Below, in pieces: positions 45,208-56,289 of a stretch of DNA of 64,000 bases. Numbering within the stretch: the first letter of the stretch is position 1; the number at the start of each line of letters is the position of its first letter. Origin of the DNA: Tolypeutes matacus (Eukaryota > Chordata > Mammalia > Cingulata > Chlamyphoridae); contig JAKSZT010054335.1 in NCBI GenBank assembly GCA_026826555.1, positions 1,262,117-1,326,116 of the forward strand, written 5' to 3'. The notes below the pieces were generated by a model that ran no database searches, had not been told where the DNA came from, and saw nothing but the letters and a program-made list of their open reading frames with translations. A program made the translations under genes and the position numbers.

Positions 45208-48180
45208 GTCATCTAGAAAACTATTTAGGAAAACAGGTTTGGTTGGTACAAAGATAACAAAGAAAATGTAGTTTTAGATTTTTTTAAAAAAATCTGTTAT
45301 TACAGAATATATAATGTATTCTCTATATTAAAAAGAAAAGCAGAAAACTTCTTTTATCTTCTGTGTAAATTATTTTATTCTCAAAGTATTTATAAAACAA
45401 TGGTTTCAGAAATTAGTGTAGCTTAACATGATTATCATCTGATAGACTCAGGAACAATCTAAAATTTTTATCCTTTCCAGAAAAAGATTTCTTATAAATT
45501 GTTTCATAATTTGATTTTATTCCTATTTCTACAATACAGTTGTAACAGTTCATTTGGGATGTGCTTATAAATTGCTGCAGTGCTTTGTCAACAAACTTTG
45601 AATGAGTAGTATTGGAATGAGACTACTGCAAGAAAACATTTCAGATTTGGTAATGATTTGGTGTTAGCAGATGACTTTAAGTGTAAGACTTTCTTCTCTG
45701 CCTTTTAATTTTATTTTCTGTTAAATCAACCTACTTTTCACTATACTTTGTGTCTTGGCAATCTCCTATATCCTGTAGTACCATAGTATTGATTATCATT
45801 TAAGATTTTCTCATATTTTTGGATCTCTTGTCTTAGCCTTTTTCTTGAATTTCAAATCTATGTTATATTTTCTGCTTTCTGTTGGCTCTCTCCTCTACTT
45901 GCCCTTCAGAGTCAAGCTCATAATCTACTTTTACAAGCTCTTCATCTTGTGATGTTCTTTTTGTATTGATAGCTTCATTATCTTCCCAGTAACTCATTCA
46001 AAACATCTACCCCTTTTTTATTTTTAAAAATTGCTCTTGCTAATTATAGAAATTTTTCTGAAAATGGTGTTTCAAGATAATTAAGCTTTTCTTTTAGGGA
46101 TAGTATTATTGAGAAACAACATTTTCCAAAATTATGACAAGTTTGAAAGACCTCTTCAGCTCTTTTGCAGGGTTTAAAAAAAAAGAAAGAAAAAAAAAAA
46201 CACCCCACTAATTCCTAGTTTTTTCCATAAAGGTAAAGCTTTTGAAAGCTTTATATTTGAATACCCAATGACTGAATTTATGTAAGTGTTTGTACTAGGT
46301 GCTAGATAACCCATTTGCATTAACTTTCCGTAGTTTTTCCATCACTCAGGAATTAAGTTACATATATTTTTTGTTGATTGTTGTTTTTTAGGTACCTAGT
46401 ATGGTATAGTGCATACGAGATTTGTGACAGAATTTAGAAATCTTGAATCTTAAACCTCAGAAACATATTCTTAGTCCTCAGCATTCTCTGCTGATAGATA
46501 AAATAGAGACCTTTTAGATCTGACAAATGCTTTTATTCTATTCCTGCTCTTTCAACAAACTTCAAATGAGTACTTGTTTGGCAGATCATTTGGAAATAAG
46601 TTATCCTTCATAATGGTCAAGATACCACTACATCATTTTCTAGCTTACAGTCTCATGCTATTTTGATTCATTTGTTGTCGATACTTTTCTCCCCTCAGTT
46701 ATCCTTGCTTTCTGGAATTCCTGTTATTCAGATGTTGGACTCCTGGCACTTAATCTTCTAACTTAATTTTTATCTCTCATTTTCATTTTAGACGTTTTGG
46801 TCAGTTTTCTGGGAAACTCTTAAGCCCCTTTTTCTATTATATTTTCACTTAGCAAGAATTTGCTCTTATATCTGGGTTTTTAAAAAAATATCATCTTATT
46901 TTCATTTCATATATACAGTATTTTTTCTTTTGAATAATCAAACAGAAAAAGAACATGAAAGAAACAGATAATGCACGGAATAGAAAAACACGTACTGAAA
47001 ATACACTCCTACCCCCAAACACACACACTCTAATTTTTGGCTGCATTGGTGCTGCTTGGGTTCATCAGCTATTCCGTGTTTATCAATTTCTGAAGATTGA
47101 TTTGAGCCTTTGACTAAAGGATAGTGTTTGATCAAGAGTAAGCTATTCTATGCATTGAAAAAAGCGTACAAAATGTTGCAGAGAAAACCCTGGAAATACA
47201 GAATGGTTATAGATGAGGCATTCTTACCAGGAATGAAAGAGATTGGTATATATATTTAGTGATAAAGAAGCATTCCATACATTGAGTTTATGTAACGCTG
47301 TGTGCTTGAATTCCACAAATGAGAGGTAGAATTTCACTTGTTGCTCCATCCAGCCAGTATTTGAGTGTTGAGTATGTGCCAGGGACTGTTCTTTCTTTAT
47401 TCCTTTCCTTTCTCCTTTCTCCTTTCTTGTTTCTTTTTCCTCTCTTCCTCCCCTAGGCACTGTTTTTGGTGCTAGAGGTAGAGAAAAGTCCTTAACAATT
47501 AGATTTTGAGTGTGTGTGTTAGTTGAGTTGGGAATAGGATATAGTCACTACAGAAATAAAACAGGATGGACATTATGTAAAGAGGATTGGCTGGTGTGGG
47601 GTTAACATCAACTTGAAAGCTGAGAAGGAAGCAGCCATATGAAGATTACTGTGACATTTAAGATCATTCTGTCTTGCGAATAAACAGTATTAATGTTAGC
47701 CTGAGTGATATGGAAGTCTGTTTGGAATGATCTCACACAGGCCATAGGGACCTTTGGAGCAAAGTGTCTGAACTGGCTTCATTCATGTTAACCATTAATG
47801 TAAAATCACTTTACTTTGTTAAAAACTGTTCAAGAGACTGGCATATCATGAAAGAACAGTGGGCTGTGAGTCCTCTAGGTTCTGGGGCTAACTGCCATTT
47901 CATTGGTGTGGGACTTTGGAAAAATTCGTTTGTATTTTCAAAACTTTACTCACTGATGTATAACATGAGGAGGAGTGAGTTTCCTTCAGCTTAAATTTCG
48001 TATGCAGCCTTGACTAGATGAAGACAAGAATCAAGTAAATAACCCAAATGCTTGGGGCACATTTTTTAAAACTTTATTTTGTACATTTAATAATTGAAAA
48101 TATAAACAATTAAAAACTAAAAAGCAAACACAGATGAATAAGTACATACATTTCTCAAATGTACTGGATACATATAAAAT

Positions 48181-48368
48181 TTTTTTTTTTTTTTTTAAAG
48201 ATTCTACCCGTCTATCCATTCATCCCCCCCTCGCTGCCCGCGCTTGCCGGGTCAGCCAACCACGCCACGCGGGCGGGCCCGCCCCCACCAGGAGCCTCCG
48301 GGAACCAAACCCGGGGCCTCCCACATGGCAAACGGGAGCCCCACTGATTGAGCCACAGCCGCCTCCCC
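48181..48368 (-). mobile_element. DAS-type tRNA-derived SINE, antisense
   Basis: Reverse complement of the sense copies: a T run, a body with CCGGGTCAGCCAACCACGCC, a B box CCGGGAACCAAACCCGGGGCC and an A box TGATTGAGCCACAGCCGCC. TATAAAATTTT and TATAAATTTTT flank it. Confidence 0.92.
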
Positions 48369-48399
48369 TATAAATTTTTTTTTGAGTGAAACAATATGT

Positions 48400-49115
48400 T
48401 ACACAATATATTTGGTTCATAGTGACGCATTCATACAGTATTTGTCCTTTTGTGTCTGGCTTCACTCAACATAATGTCCTCCAGGTTCATCCATGTTGCC
48501 ATATGCTTTACGACTTCATTTCTTCTTACAGCTGCATAATATTCCATCGTGTGAATAGACCACATTTTATCCATTTGTCTATTGATGGACACCTGGGTTG
48601 TTTCCAACTTTTGGCAATGGTAAATAATGTGGCTATGAACATCGGTGTGCAGATGTCTGTTTGTGTCACTGCTCTCAGTTCTTCTGGGTATATACCCAGT
48701 AGTGGTATTGCAGGGTCACATGGCAAGTCTCTATTCAACTTCTTTAGGAACTGCCAAACAGTCCTCCATAGTGGTTGTACCATCCTGCATTCCCACAAAC
48801 AGTGAAGAAGTGTTCCTGTCTCTCCACATCCTCTCCAGCACTTGTAGTTCTCTGTCTTTCTAATAGTGGCCATTCTGATAGGTGTGAAATGATACCTCAT
48901 TGTAGTTTTGATTTGTATTTCCCTAATCATTAGTGATGTTGAGCATTTTTTCATGTGTTTTTTTGCCATTTGTATTTCTTCTTTGGAGAAATGTCTATTC
49001 AAGTCTTTTGCCCATTTTTTAATTGGGTCATTTGTCTTTTTATTGTTGAGTTGTAATATCTCTTTATATATCCTGGATATTAAACTTGGGGCGCATATTG
49101 ATAGAACTTGTTAGG
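48400..49115 (-). pseudogene. L1 ORF2 C-terminal fragment, antisense
   Basis: The minus strand of 48526-49002 keeps an open frame of 158 codons with [14 protein letters not shown] and [13 protein letters not shown], then [11 protein letters not shown]. This is the conserved Cys-rich C-terminus of L1 ORF2 protein. The rest of ORF2 and ORF1 are absent, so this is a 5'-truncated relic. The length of the preserved frame implies a moderately young insertion. Confidence 0.9.
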
Positions 49116-49181
49116 AACACAGGAAATAATTGATAGTCACTAGTCAGTGGCAGTTGTCCATTTTATGAATATCAGAATATA

Positions 49182-49363
49182 GGGAAGCGGCTGTGGCTCA
49201 ATCAGTAGGGCTCCCGTTTGCCATATGGGAGGCCCCGGGTTCGGTTCCCGGGGCCTCCTGGTGAAGGCGGGCCCGCCCGCGCGGCGTGGTTAGCTGACCC
49301 AGCGAGCACAAGCAGCAAGGGGGGGATAAATGAATAAATAAATAAAATCTTTAAAAAAAAAAA
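49182..49363 (+). mobile_element. DAS-type tRNA-derived SINE, sense, with target duplication
   Basis: A full-length copy with the same AATGAATAAATAAATAAAATC tail as those at 11282 and 29247. TCAGAATATA repeats at 49172-49181 and 49365-49374. Confidence 0.93.
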
Positions 49364-49400
49364 TTCAGAATATATTTTCAACTTAGCAATTGCTCTAAAC

Positions 49401-49607
49401 TTTTTCTTTTTAAGGAGGGTACTGGGGATTGAACCCAGGACCTCATATATGGGAAGCAGGTGCTCAACCACTAGCTACATCCACTCCCCAATGAGAGTTG
49501 TTTTTTTTCTTTTGTTTGTTTCTTTTTAGGAGATACCAGGGATCAAACCCGGGTCCTCATACTTGGGAAGCAGGCTTTCAACCACTTGAGCTACATCTGC
49601 TCCCCAG
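49401..49607 (-). mobile_element. Dimeric tRNA-head SINE, antisense
   Basis: Two reverse-complement heads (GGTACTGGGGATTGAACCC at about 49418 and GATACCAGGGATCAAACCCG at about 49532) separated by a T/G-rich spacer. CTCTAAACTTTTT flanks both sides (49393 and 49608). Confidence 0.87.
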
Positions 49608-49620
49608 CTCTAAACTTTTT

Positions 49621-49718
49621 TTTTTTTTTTTTTTTTTTACCGGGAGGTCCCGGAGATCGAACCCGGGTCCCTCCGTATGGGAGACGGACACCCAACCAGT
49701 TGAGCCACATCCGACCCC
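49621..49718 (-). mobile_element. tRNA-head SINE of composite head-1 type, antisense
   Basis: A T run then ACCGGGAGGTCCCGGAGATC and GGGAGACGGACACCCAACC. This is the head-1 sequence of the composite retroposon, here as a monomer, with TAAACTTTTT repeated on both sides (49611 and 49720). Confidence 0.87.
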
Positions 49719-50454
49719 TTAAACTTTTTAATCAAACTAAGAATTTATCTTCCAAAAGCATTTCCTATGGTATATAACTGCTACCACAGAATAGGTCCCC
49801 ATTTTGAGGTCTGTGTAATAAATTAATCATGTGTAATGAGCACGTGCAATGCCAAGAGCTTATGCAAAAATAAAAATAAACCCACATAAATAGATTAAAA
49901 TTGTGAATTGTGTTTTATCCTTAGTTGAACCTTCAATATATCTGTTCTAAGCACCCCCCTTTTGTAAATGAACCCATTATCTTTTGTTGTGCCTAGATTT
50001 TTAGTGCCTTCATGCAACAGACATTTTAAAGCTTTTAAAAATTAGTATAAAATCTTTTTTTCACTTATAATGTGCTTAAGTGCTGATAAATGTCACTCTT
50101 ACTCCTTCCCAAGTTTGGTAACCCCTCTGAGAAATGGATGGAGGAGTCAGACAGAGAAGAACATCAACTTTGTCCTTCCTCTCTTTATCTCGGATTCAGT
50201 CTTTCTCATAGCCGGACATTGACAGGTAGATCACCCCAGGAACAGATTGGAATTTATCCTTTGTATAGGCAAAAGCAGACCAAGAGGAGAAAGAGCCTAG
50301 ATGGCTGGGAGCTGAGGGCAGGCATACACAGTTCTTTCCCCCAAATTTTCCCTTGTGGGGAGGAGTGAGTAATGGCTGTTAAGAAAAGTCAGCAGAAGTT
50401 AAGAAAAGTGAAGAATGGTTGTTAAAAAGTGAGCAATGGCTGTTAAGAAAAGTC

Positions 50455-50602
50455 AGAATAGTGGTTCTGTGTGTTGGAATGACCTACAGAGCTTCTTAAA
50501 AAATCAGATGCCTGGGATTTAGATTCGTTTTGTCTGGTGGTATTTCTATAAAAGTTTCCTGGGGGGTGGTCTAATTGTACAGCTAGGGTTGAGAACCACG
50601 GC
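50455..50602. mobile_element. MER5-like hAT MITE
   Basis: It begins AGTGGTTCTGTGTGTTGGAA and ends GGGTTGAGAACCACGG, with GAGCTTCTTAAAAAATCAGA and GCCTGGGATTTAGATTCG inside, a layout known from Charlie/MER5 elements. Confidence 0.65.
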
Positions 50603-50794
50603 TTTAGTGAAAGTCCTTCTACATAGGAAAAAAAGGCTAAGGGGATGGAGATGTCACCTACCTTTTGTATAAATCCCTAAAGTGGTACTCCTTTCGAAAA
50701 GAATGCTGTTAACCATACCTTGTGTCATCTAGTACAGAATATAAACATGCTGTGAAGTCAGACCATCTTGTAGCATTAACCTTGGGCAGGCTGC

Positions 50795-51245
50795 TAAGCT
50801 TTTTTTGTTTTTTTTTTATAGAGAAGTTGTAGGTTTACAGAACAATCATGCATAAAATGCAGGATTCCCATATACTACCCCACCATCAACACCTTGCATT
50901 GGTGTGGAACATTTGTTAAAATTGATGACAGCACGTTTTTATAATTTTGCTATTAATGAAAGTCCATGGTATAGCTTAGGGTTTATTGTTTATGTATTGT
51001 AATTCCATGGAATTTTTAAAAATGTTTTATCATATATGCAATCTAGCAATGCCCCTTTTAACCATATTCAGATATATATTTCAGTGCTGTTAATTGCATT
51101 CACAGTGTTGTGCTACCATCACCACCATGCGTTACCAAAACATTTTCATCATTCCAAATAGGAATCCTGTACCTTTTAAGCCTTAACTTCCGGGTCCTTA
51201 TCACCACCCCATACCCTGGCAACCTAAATTCTAGATTCTGACTCT
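50795..51245 (-). mobile_element. L1 3' UTR remnant, antisense
   Basis: T run, AGAAGTTGTAGGTTTACAGA, GATTCCCATATACTACCCC and TGGTGTGGAACATTTGTTAA, then GTGTTGTGCTACCATCACC: the reverse complement of an older L1 3' UTR related to the one at 27745. Confidence 0.65.
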
Positions 51246-51597
51246 ATGAGTTTGCTTATTCTAATTTTTTTTTTTTTCTAAAAGGATTTAATTCTTCATA
51301 CAAAGCAATTTCTTTAAATCTAAATTTAATTTCAAATATTAATTTATAAAATAACATTTTATTATTTCCTCTGACATTTCCTGTGATTTTTGAAGGTCAA
51401 ACATGAAACCAAAAGTGGCTTCACGATTTATAAATTATTCAAAACACCTGTTTATGCATTCTATAGTTGTATCTTCAATTACAAGGAAACATTAATTATA
51501 AAATTATCTTCCATGTTAATAATTGGTTATTCCCAAGCTTCATTTGAAAATAGTGTTCTTTTCCATGGAATGTGACTATCTTAAAACTTAATTTCTA

Positions 51598-51985
51598 TTT
51601 TTTTTTTTTTCCACCTCATTGTTATAATTTCTTGCATTGCAAGAATCACCATATGTGAGCAAGAGAATACCATCAAGTCCACTCTAGTCCATAGTTCTTC
51701 CCCCAATCCAGAGGCGACTGGGATGGTGATGTCCACTCCAACTCCAAGTGAGAGAGGGCTTATATCCCATGGATATGGTGGGTGGGATGATCCTGCCTGC
51801 AGATGCAGGCCCTCTCCATTCCCTGGGATGGCCATTTCCCATCGTTGTCTCCTCACCAAGTGACTTGGATGAGTCCATTGAGCTGTAGGGTAGGAGTTGC
51901 AGCTGTTTGAAATCAGTGAGGTCATATAATATTTGTCCTTTTGTATCTGGCTTATTTTACTCAACATGATGTTAAAGTTTTTAAG
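51598..51985 (-). mobile_element. L1 3' UTR-related repeat, antisense
   Basis: A T run starts the element. GGGATGGTGATGTCCACTCC, GAGAGGGCTTATATCCCATG and GTGACTTGGATGAGTCCATT parallel 7170-7340 and 40580-40750 with clear divergence. The end (TTTTGTATCTGGCTTATTTT) looks like L1 ORF2 end. Confidence 0.6.
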
Positions 51986-52115
51986 GGAAGTTTTCCCATT
52001 TGTAAAATGGGGTTAACAGTACACAGGATTGTTTTGAAGCTCAAATAAGGTAATGCATTTGAAATGCTTAGTGTGGTACCTGGCACATAGGATAAGTACA
52101 CAATAAATATTAATA
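51986..52115 (+). mobile_element. MIR fragment, sense
   Basis: TTTTCCCATTTGTAAAATGG, GATTGTTTTGAAGCTCAAAT and TGGCACATAGGATAAGTACA follow the 3' half of the MIR consensus. Confidence 0.8.
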
Positions 52116-53242
52116 ATCATGTTTATTAGATAATTTTTCAGCATGCATATAGTATTGAAGGGTTTTTTAAAATCTGCATTCATAGAAATTGCCCTGTATT
52201 TAAATAGTCCATATTTTCATTTTTAATGACAACTGAATATTATACATCTTGATCCTTCCTTGGTGACATTTGGGTTAATTCTCATTTTCTATAAATATTA
52301 CTAGAACCAACAATCATGTAGAAAGAGGAATTCTTTGCTTTTCTTCGGGTACTCTGCTAAAAGTCGGGTTACTGGGTTACACAGGTGTGATATTATGAGA
52401 TTACGCTAAAGGTGATTGGGTAAAGAAGTTTTGTGCTCAAGAGTTACTTGATGGACTAGAATAGTGATAAATTGTCTTGAAATAAAACAGGTTCTAGGCC
52501 TCAGATTCATACATCAAGTAAAGGTACCTTAATGCTTAAAAACATATATTTCTCAAGAAATTTTTTTGGTACAATATTAGATGCCTTTTCAAGAACAACA
52601 GTGACTTAATGATTTTCTTTTCTATTTCTGTAACAATACCCATGAAAATAAATGTTACATTTATTTGACCATTAATGAAGTTGATTTGCATTTATAGAAA
52701 AATATGCTGATAGCAAGAATTGGCTTACACATGTAATTTTTTTAAGTGGTTTTATATAGCTGAGTTATTACCAACCTTTTCTTCCTGTAAGAAAGGATGG
52801 GGAGTGAAACTTTAGAATTATTCATATGAATACTCTCAGTAAAGGAACTATATAGGTGATTTCAATTTATATGTCGAAATGCATATGAAGAAGGCATACA
52901 AAAATTGGGATTCTCAGAAGGCATATTACTGCCGGAAATAGTATGCCCCCATCACTTAGACAACTGCCTTGCCAATAAGATACAAGTTATAGTAGATGTT
53001 TATATACACGCGCGCATATATAGGTATATATGTATATACGTGTGGGTGTATCTTGTATTTACGATATATGTGCTATATATTTATACTTGTTTTAAATCCA
53101 AATACAAGTCAGATTATGGAGACAATTAAATTTCAGCATGTTCCTTCCCATTTTTTTCTTGCCATGTAAAATCATTTGTCTTTAAAACAGTTGCCACTTC
53201 TATTCTACTCTAATAACCCTTCCTCTGGTTTATGTTTTGCAG

Positions 53243-53291
53243 GAGGTATATCGAATTCCAAAGAAAAGTCAGACTGAAAAGGAGAACACAA
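53243..53291 (+). CDS. SETD2: SETD2 exon 13, 49-nt exon
   Basis: The exon encodes E-V-Y-R-I-P-K-K-S-Q-T-E-K-E-N-T (residues 2027-2042) plus one base of the next codon. The acceptor follows TTTATGTTTTGCAG; the donor is GTAGGT at 53292. It is isolated by the 20.9-kb intron 12 upstream. The peptide matches the expected SETD2 segment between W-K-D-L-K and E-R-G-R-D, and the phase (1 base left over) agrees with exon 14. Confidence 0.94.
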
Positions 53292-55661
53292 GTAGGTATT
53301 CAGATATACTCTGTATATATGGCTTTACAAATACTCTTTTGGAAATATGCAGAGGTAACTGATAAGAACTTTAGCCTTTGGGCACCAGGGGAAGCTAGAT
53401 AATACGTAATTAGGTAAATAAAATATTTGGTGTAAAAGTTTGTAGGCACATACCTTTTTTTTTTTTTTTTTTTTTTTCAGGTATGGGGGCCAGTGATTGA
53501 GCCTGCTCAACCACTGGGCCACATCAACTCCCACGAGTTGGCTTTGTTTGTTTGTTTGTTTGTTTGTTGTTGTTTTTGGTTTTCAGGAGGCACCAGGAAC
53601 CAAACATGGGGACCTCCCATGTGGGAAGCAGGCACTCAACCAGCTTGAACCTCATCCACGTCCCTATTTTATTCTTTCTTAGTGACTTTTTGCCAGAGGA
53701 GATGTTCCTTGTACTGCCTGTGTTGTGGCTTCCCTTAAAGTCATGGCCTTTAGTAGCTTTTCTTTCATTCACCTGTTCCTCTAAAGCAGACGTTCTTAAA
53801 CCTGTTTCCTAGAGGCCTGTGGAAGGGTCTTTATTGCTAGATATTTATATGCAAAATCCTATGTATATATTAATTTTTCTGGGGAAAGCTCAAAATTTTT
53901 ATCAGCTTTTGAGGTTGTCAGTGACTACTGTAAAGAATAGTAATATAATAGGGAGGCCTTAAGAAGCTAGTTTCCAACATACTTCTTTAGGAGTCAAAGC
54001 AAGGGGGCCAGTTAAAGTGACTGTCATTGGTTTCTTGAGCCCTGCTCAAGAAATATAAATACAGAGTGCAGGATCCAGTATGATTTTGGGGGGGGAGGGG
54101 AGGAGCTTTTTCCTTTACTTTTGCAGTGAAGAGTTTTTTAATAATCTTTGTTTGTTGAAAAACCCTTGGGGAAAAAAAAAGACCCATGAGATGTCCTTTG
54201 CCTCCATTGTTGTATCTTGTGGATATTTTTAATTCAACAGATTTATTCTCTTCCTAGCGACATCCTTCTTAAGACTGCAAAGTATTCTTCCCATAAGAAT
54301 GAAGGCAGGGCTGGGCAGTCCTGGTTGACAAAACCAGTGGCACCACAATAGTTGATCCAAGCCAGAGCCTAGCTTCTCTGGGCTTACTGAGTTTAAACCA
54401 TTAACAAGCTGGGCACAGCTTAAATTAATACCTCTTAGGGTTTCCCCCTGGTATTTCACAAAAATCTAGGCTGGTGTGACCAAGAGATGCAGGGAATAGT
54501 CCACTATAAATCTCTCCTTCACAAATGGTACACCCCCCAGCCCCCATCTCTGTCTTGGGTTCTTAGAATAAGGAAAATGCTTATATTTCAAGCCTGGCTT
54601 CTATGTTGTATCATGTTGTCCCTCCATGTCAGCCAGTTAAAGAGCTTAGAATTTTTTAAGAACCTTGTGTTTTTAGAAGAATTATGAAATATAAGGTCCT
54701 TTGGAAATCAGCCAAGCTTCCATCCCCATTTTATGTCAGGAAATCAACGAATACTTTCTGAGACAACTGCTAATTTAATGATAGAGCATGTGGTAGCCTC
54801 TTATCAACATACACTCATAAATGACTTACAGATACATTGGGTTGTTGACCGACTAAAAGGAGAATTGCAAGAATGATGGCACATGCAAACCTAACCATAC
54901 TGCTAGGGGGAAAAACAACTGATAGCACATTTTTTGAAATAAGAAAAAGAAAAGCCAGTTAATACTCACTTAGAATTGCTTTGTGTTATGAAAGATCATT
55001 TATAAGAAATTCCTCAAGAAGAGAGCAATCAGATTAATCAGGTGTAGTACTAACACATTCAAAGCAACAGCATATAATACCAGTCAATTTATATTGAAAT
55101 GGAGAAACAAGGAGGAGAGGTCGGTGAAAAATAGTACTTAGGACAACTTTTAGAAGCAGTAGTGAACAGTACTGGCATTCTTTTTTAAAAGATGTAGCAT
55201 GCTGGTGCTGTTAAGGTATCACTTGTTATTTTTTTAATTAGAGATTTCCCATGAAAGATTTTATGCTTAGCATGCCAGGTCCTTTTCTACAAATTATAAA
55301 TGGAGTAAGTTATAGGGGCACTTAAAGGCTTTTTATATTTTAAACAGACAAGCAGATTGCCTTGCTAAGGTAACAGGAGCATCTTGCATGCATATTTTTC
55401 CAGAGAGCTTGTTAGAAATTTTGAAGGCTTGGATTGGGACTTTGATGGGGGATAAAAAAAAAAAGGACATTGATGAAAGAGACCTTTAGGAAGTAGAGCA
55501 TACACACACAAGACCTTTTGTTGCATCCAAATTCTGGACTGGATAGATAAGGGAAATAGATCCATTTGTTGAAGAGAAATTTTATTATACAGTTGACATA
55601 CTATCACAATGACGAAGAAAAGTTTACCAAACAAACTTTTTTATAAACCCTTTCCCCTTAG
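53292..55661 (+). other. SETD2 intron 13
   Basis: 2,370 bp. A SINE dimer in antisense orientation sits at 53455-53664. About 53785-53930 resembles a decayed hAT-type repeat. The stretch 53940-55661 shows no recognisable element. Confidence 0.75.
53455..53664 (-). mobile_element. Dimeric tRNA-head SINE, antisense, first head decayed
   Basis: A T run of about 23 and a shortened head (GGTATGGGGGCCAGTGATTG to ACATCAACTCCC), a (TTTG)n spacer at 53545-53567, then a second head (GGAGGCACCAGGAACCAAAC to CATCCACGTCCC). Confidence 0.83.
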
Positions 55662-55845
55662 TATCTGAACGAGGAAGGGATGCTGTTGGCTTCAGAGATC
55701 AAACAGCTGCCCCAAAGACTCCTAACAGGTCTCGAGAGAGAGACCCAGACAAGCAAGCTCAAAATAAGGAGAAAAGGAAACGAAGAGGCTCCCTCTCACC
55801 ACCCCCTTCTGCCTATGAGCGAGGAACAAAAAGGCCAGATGACAG
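55662..55845 (+). CDS. SETD2: SETD2 exon 14, basic low-complexity region
   Basis: The exon (184 nt) completes codon 2043 and encodes S-E-R-G-R-D-A-V-G-F-R-D-Q-T through A-Y-E-R-G-T-K-R-P-D-D. It ends two bases into an Arg codon (2104). It contains the basic cluster K-E-K-R-K-R-R-G-S-L-S-P-P, a likely nuclear signal and phosphorylation region. The joined codon at the exon 13/14 junction reads Ile, followed by Ser, where human SETD2, from memory, has Thr-Thr. The acceptor follows TTTCCCCTTAG; the donor is GTAAAT at 55846. The next exon is not in the window. Confidence 0.95.
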
Positions 55846-56289
55846 GTAAATAGCCTGTGTGAGTTACTCTCTTTTCTGAGCACATCAAAAAGTACTCAAG
55901 TCCTGTTCTTATCTTAGACATTAGTATTTGGAATTAATATTTTCTCTTGATGTGGGAGCACAAAATTTTACTGATAAATCTTGGGACAGATTCTCCTTTG
56001 ACATTAATAATAGCTGTGAAGGCCTTAGTAGATTTTTGGTACTTGAGTGGTTTCTACTTGATTACATTTAAATGCTATTTGGGAAACTAAAGATTTGTAC
56101 TTCACAGGGGAGGGGGAGTTGTTTTCTAGTGAATCTTTTGCCATACCACTGATTGTGACATACCAATGAAAATGGTGATTTTTGGGTCAGAGGCTCTGTT
56201 GTCATGCTGGTAGAATAACAGGACACAATCACCCATTAGGGGATAGAAAACATTTATTCTAGAGAAGCTTTTTAAATTAAATTTACCTT

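Larger units (their letters stand above)
32300..53242 (+). other. SETD2 intron 12 (20.9 kb)
   Basis: This is the largest intron in the window. 32300-36190 is repeat-poor apart from a TTAA-flanked MITE (35085-35178). 36190-39240 carries old DNA-transposon and L1M remnants and a CTG repeat. 39330-42930 is mostly antisense L1 with nested insertions. 43070-45210 has SINEs, a MER5-type MITE and an LTR-like element. 45210-48060 is AT-rich with faint L1M-like stretches (for example 45720-45990 and 46670-46900) but nothing firm. 48180-51975 is again SINE and L1. 52120-53242 is unassigned apart from an alternating TA/CG run near 53000. Confidence 0.8.

Noticed and set aside
48526..49002. Possible intact minus-strand protein gene of 158 codons
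   Set aside because: The peptide is the C-terminus of L1 ORF2 only; no upstream ORF2 or ORF1 is attached.
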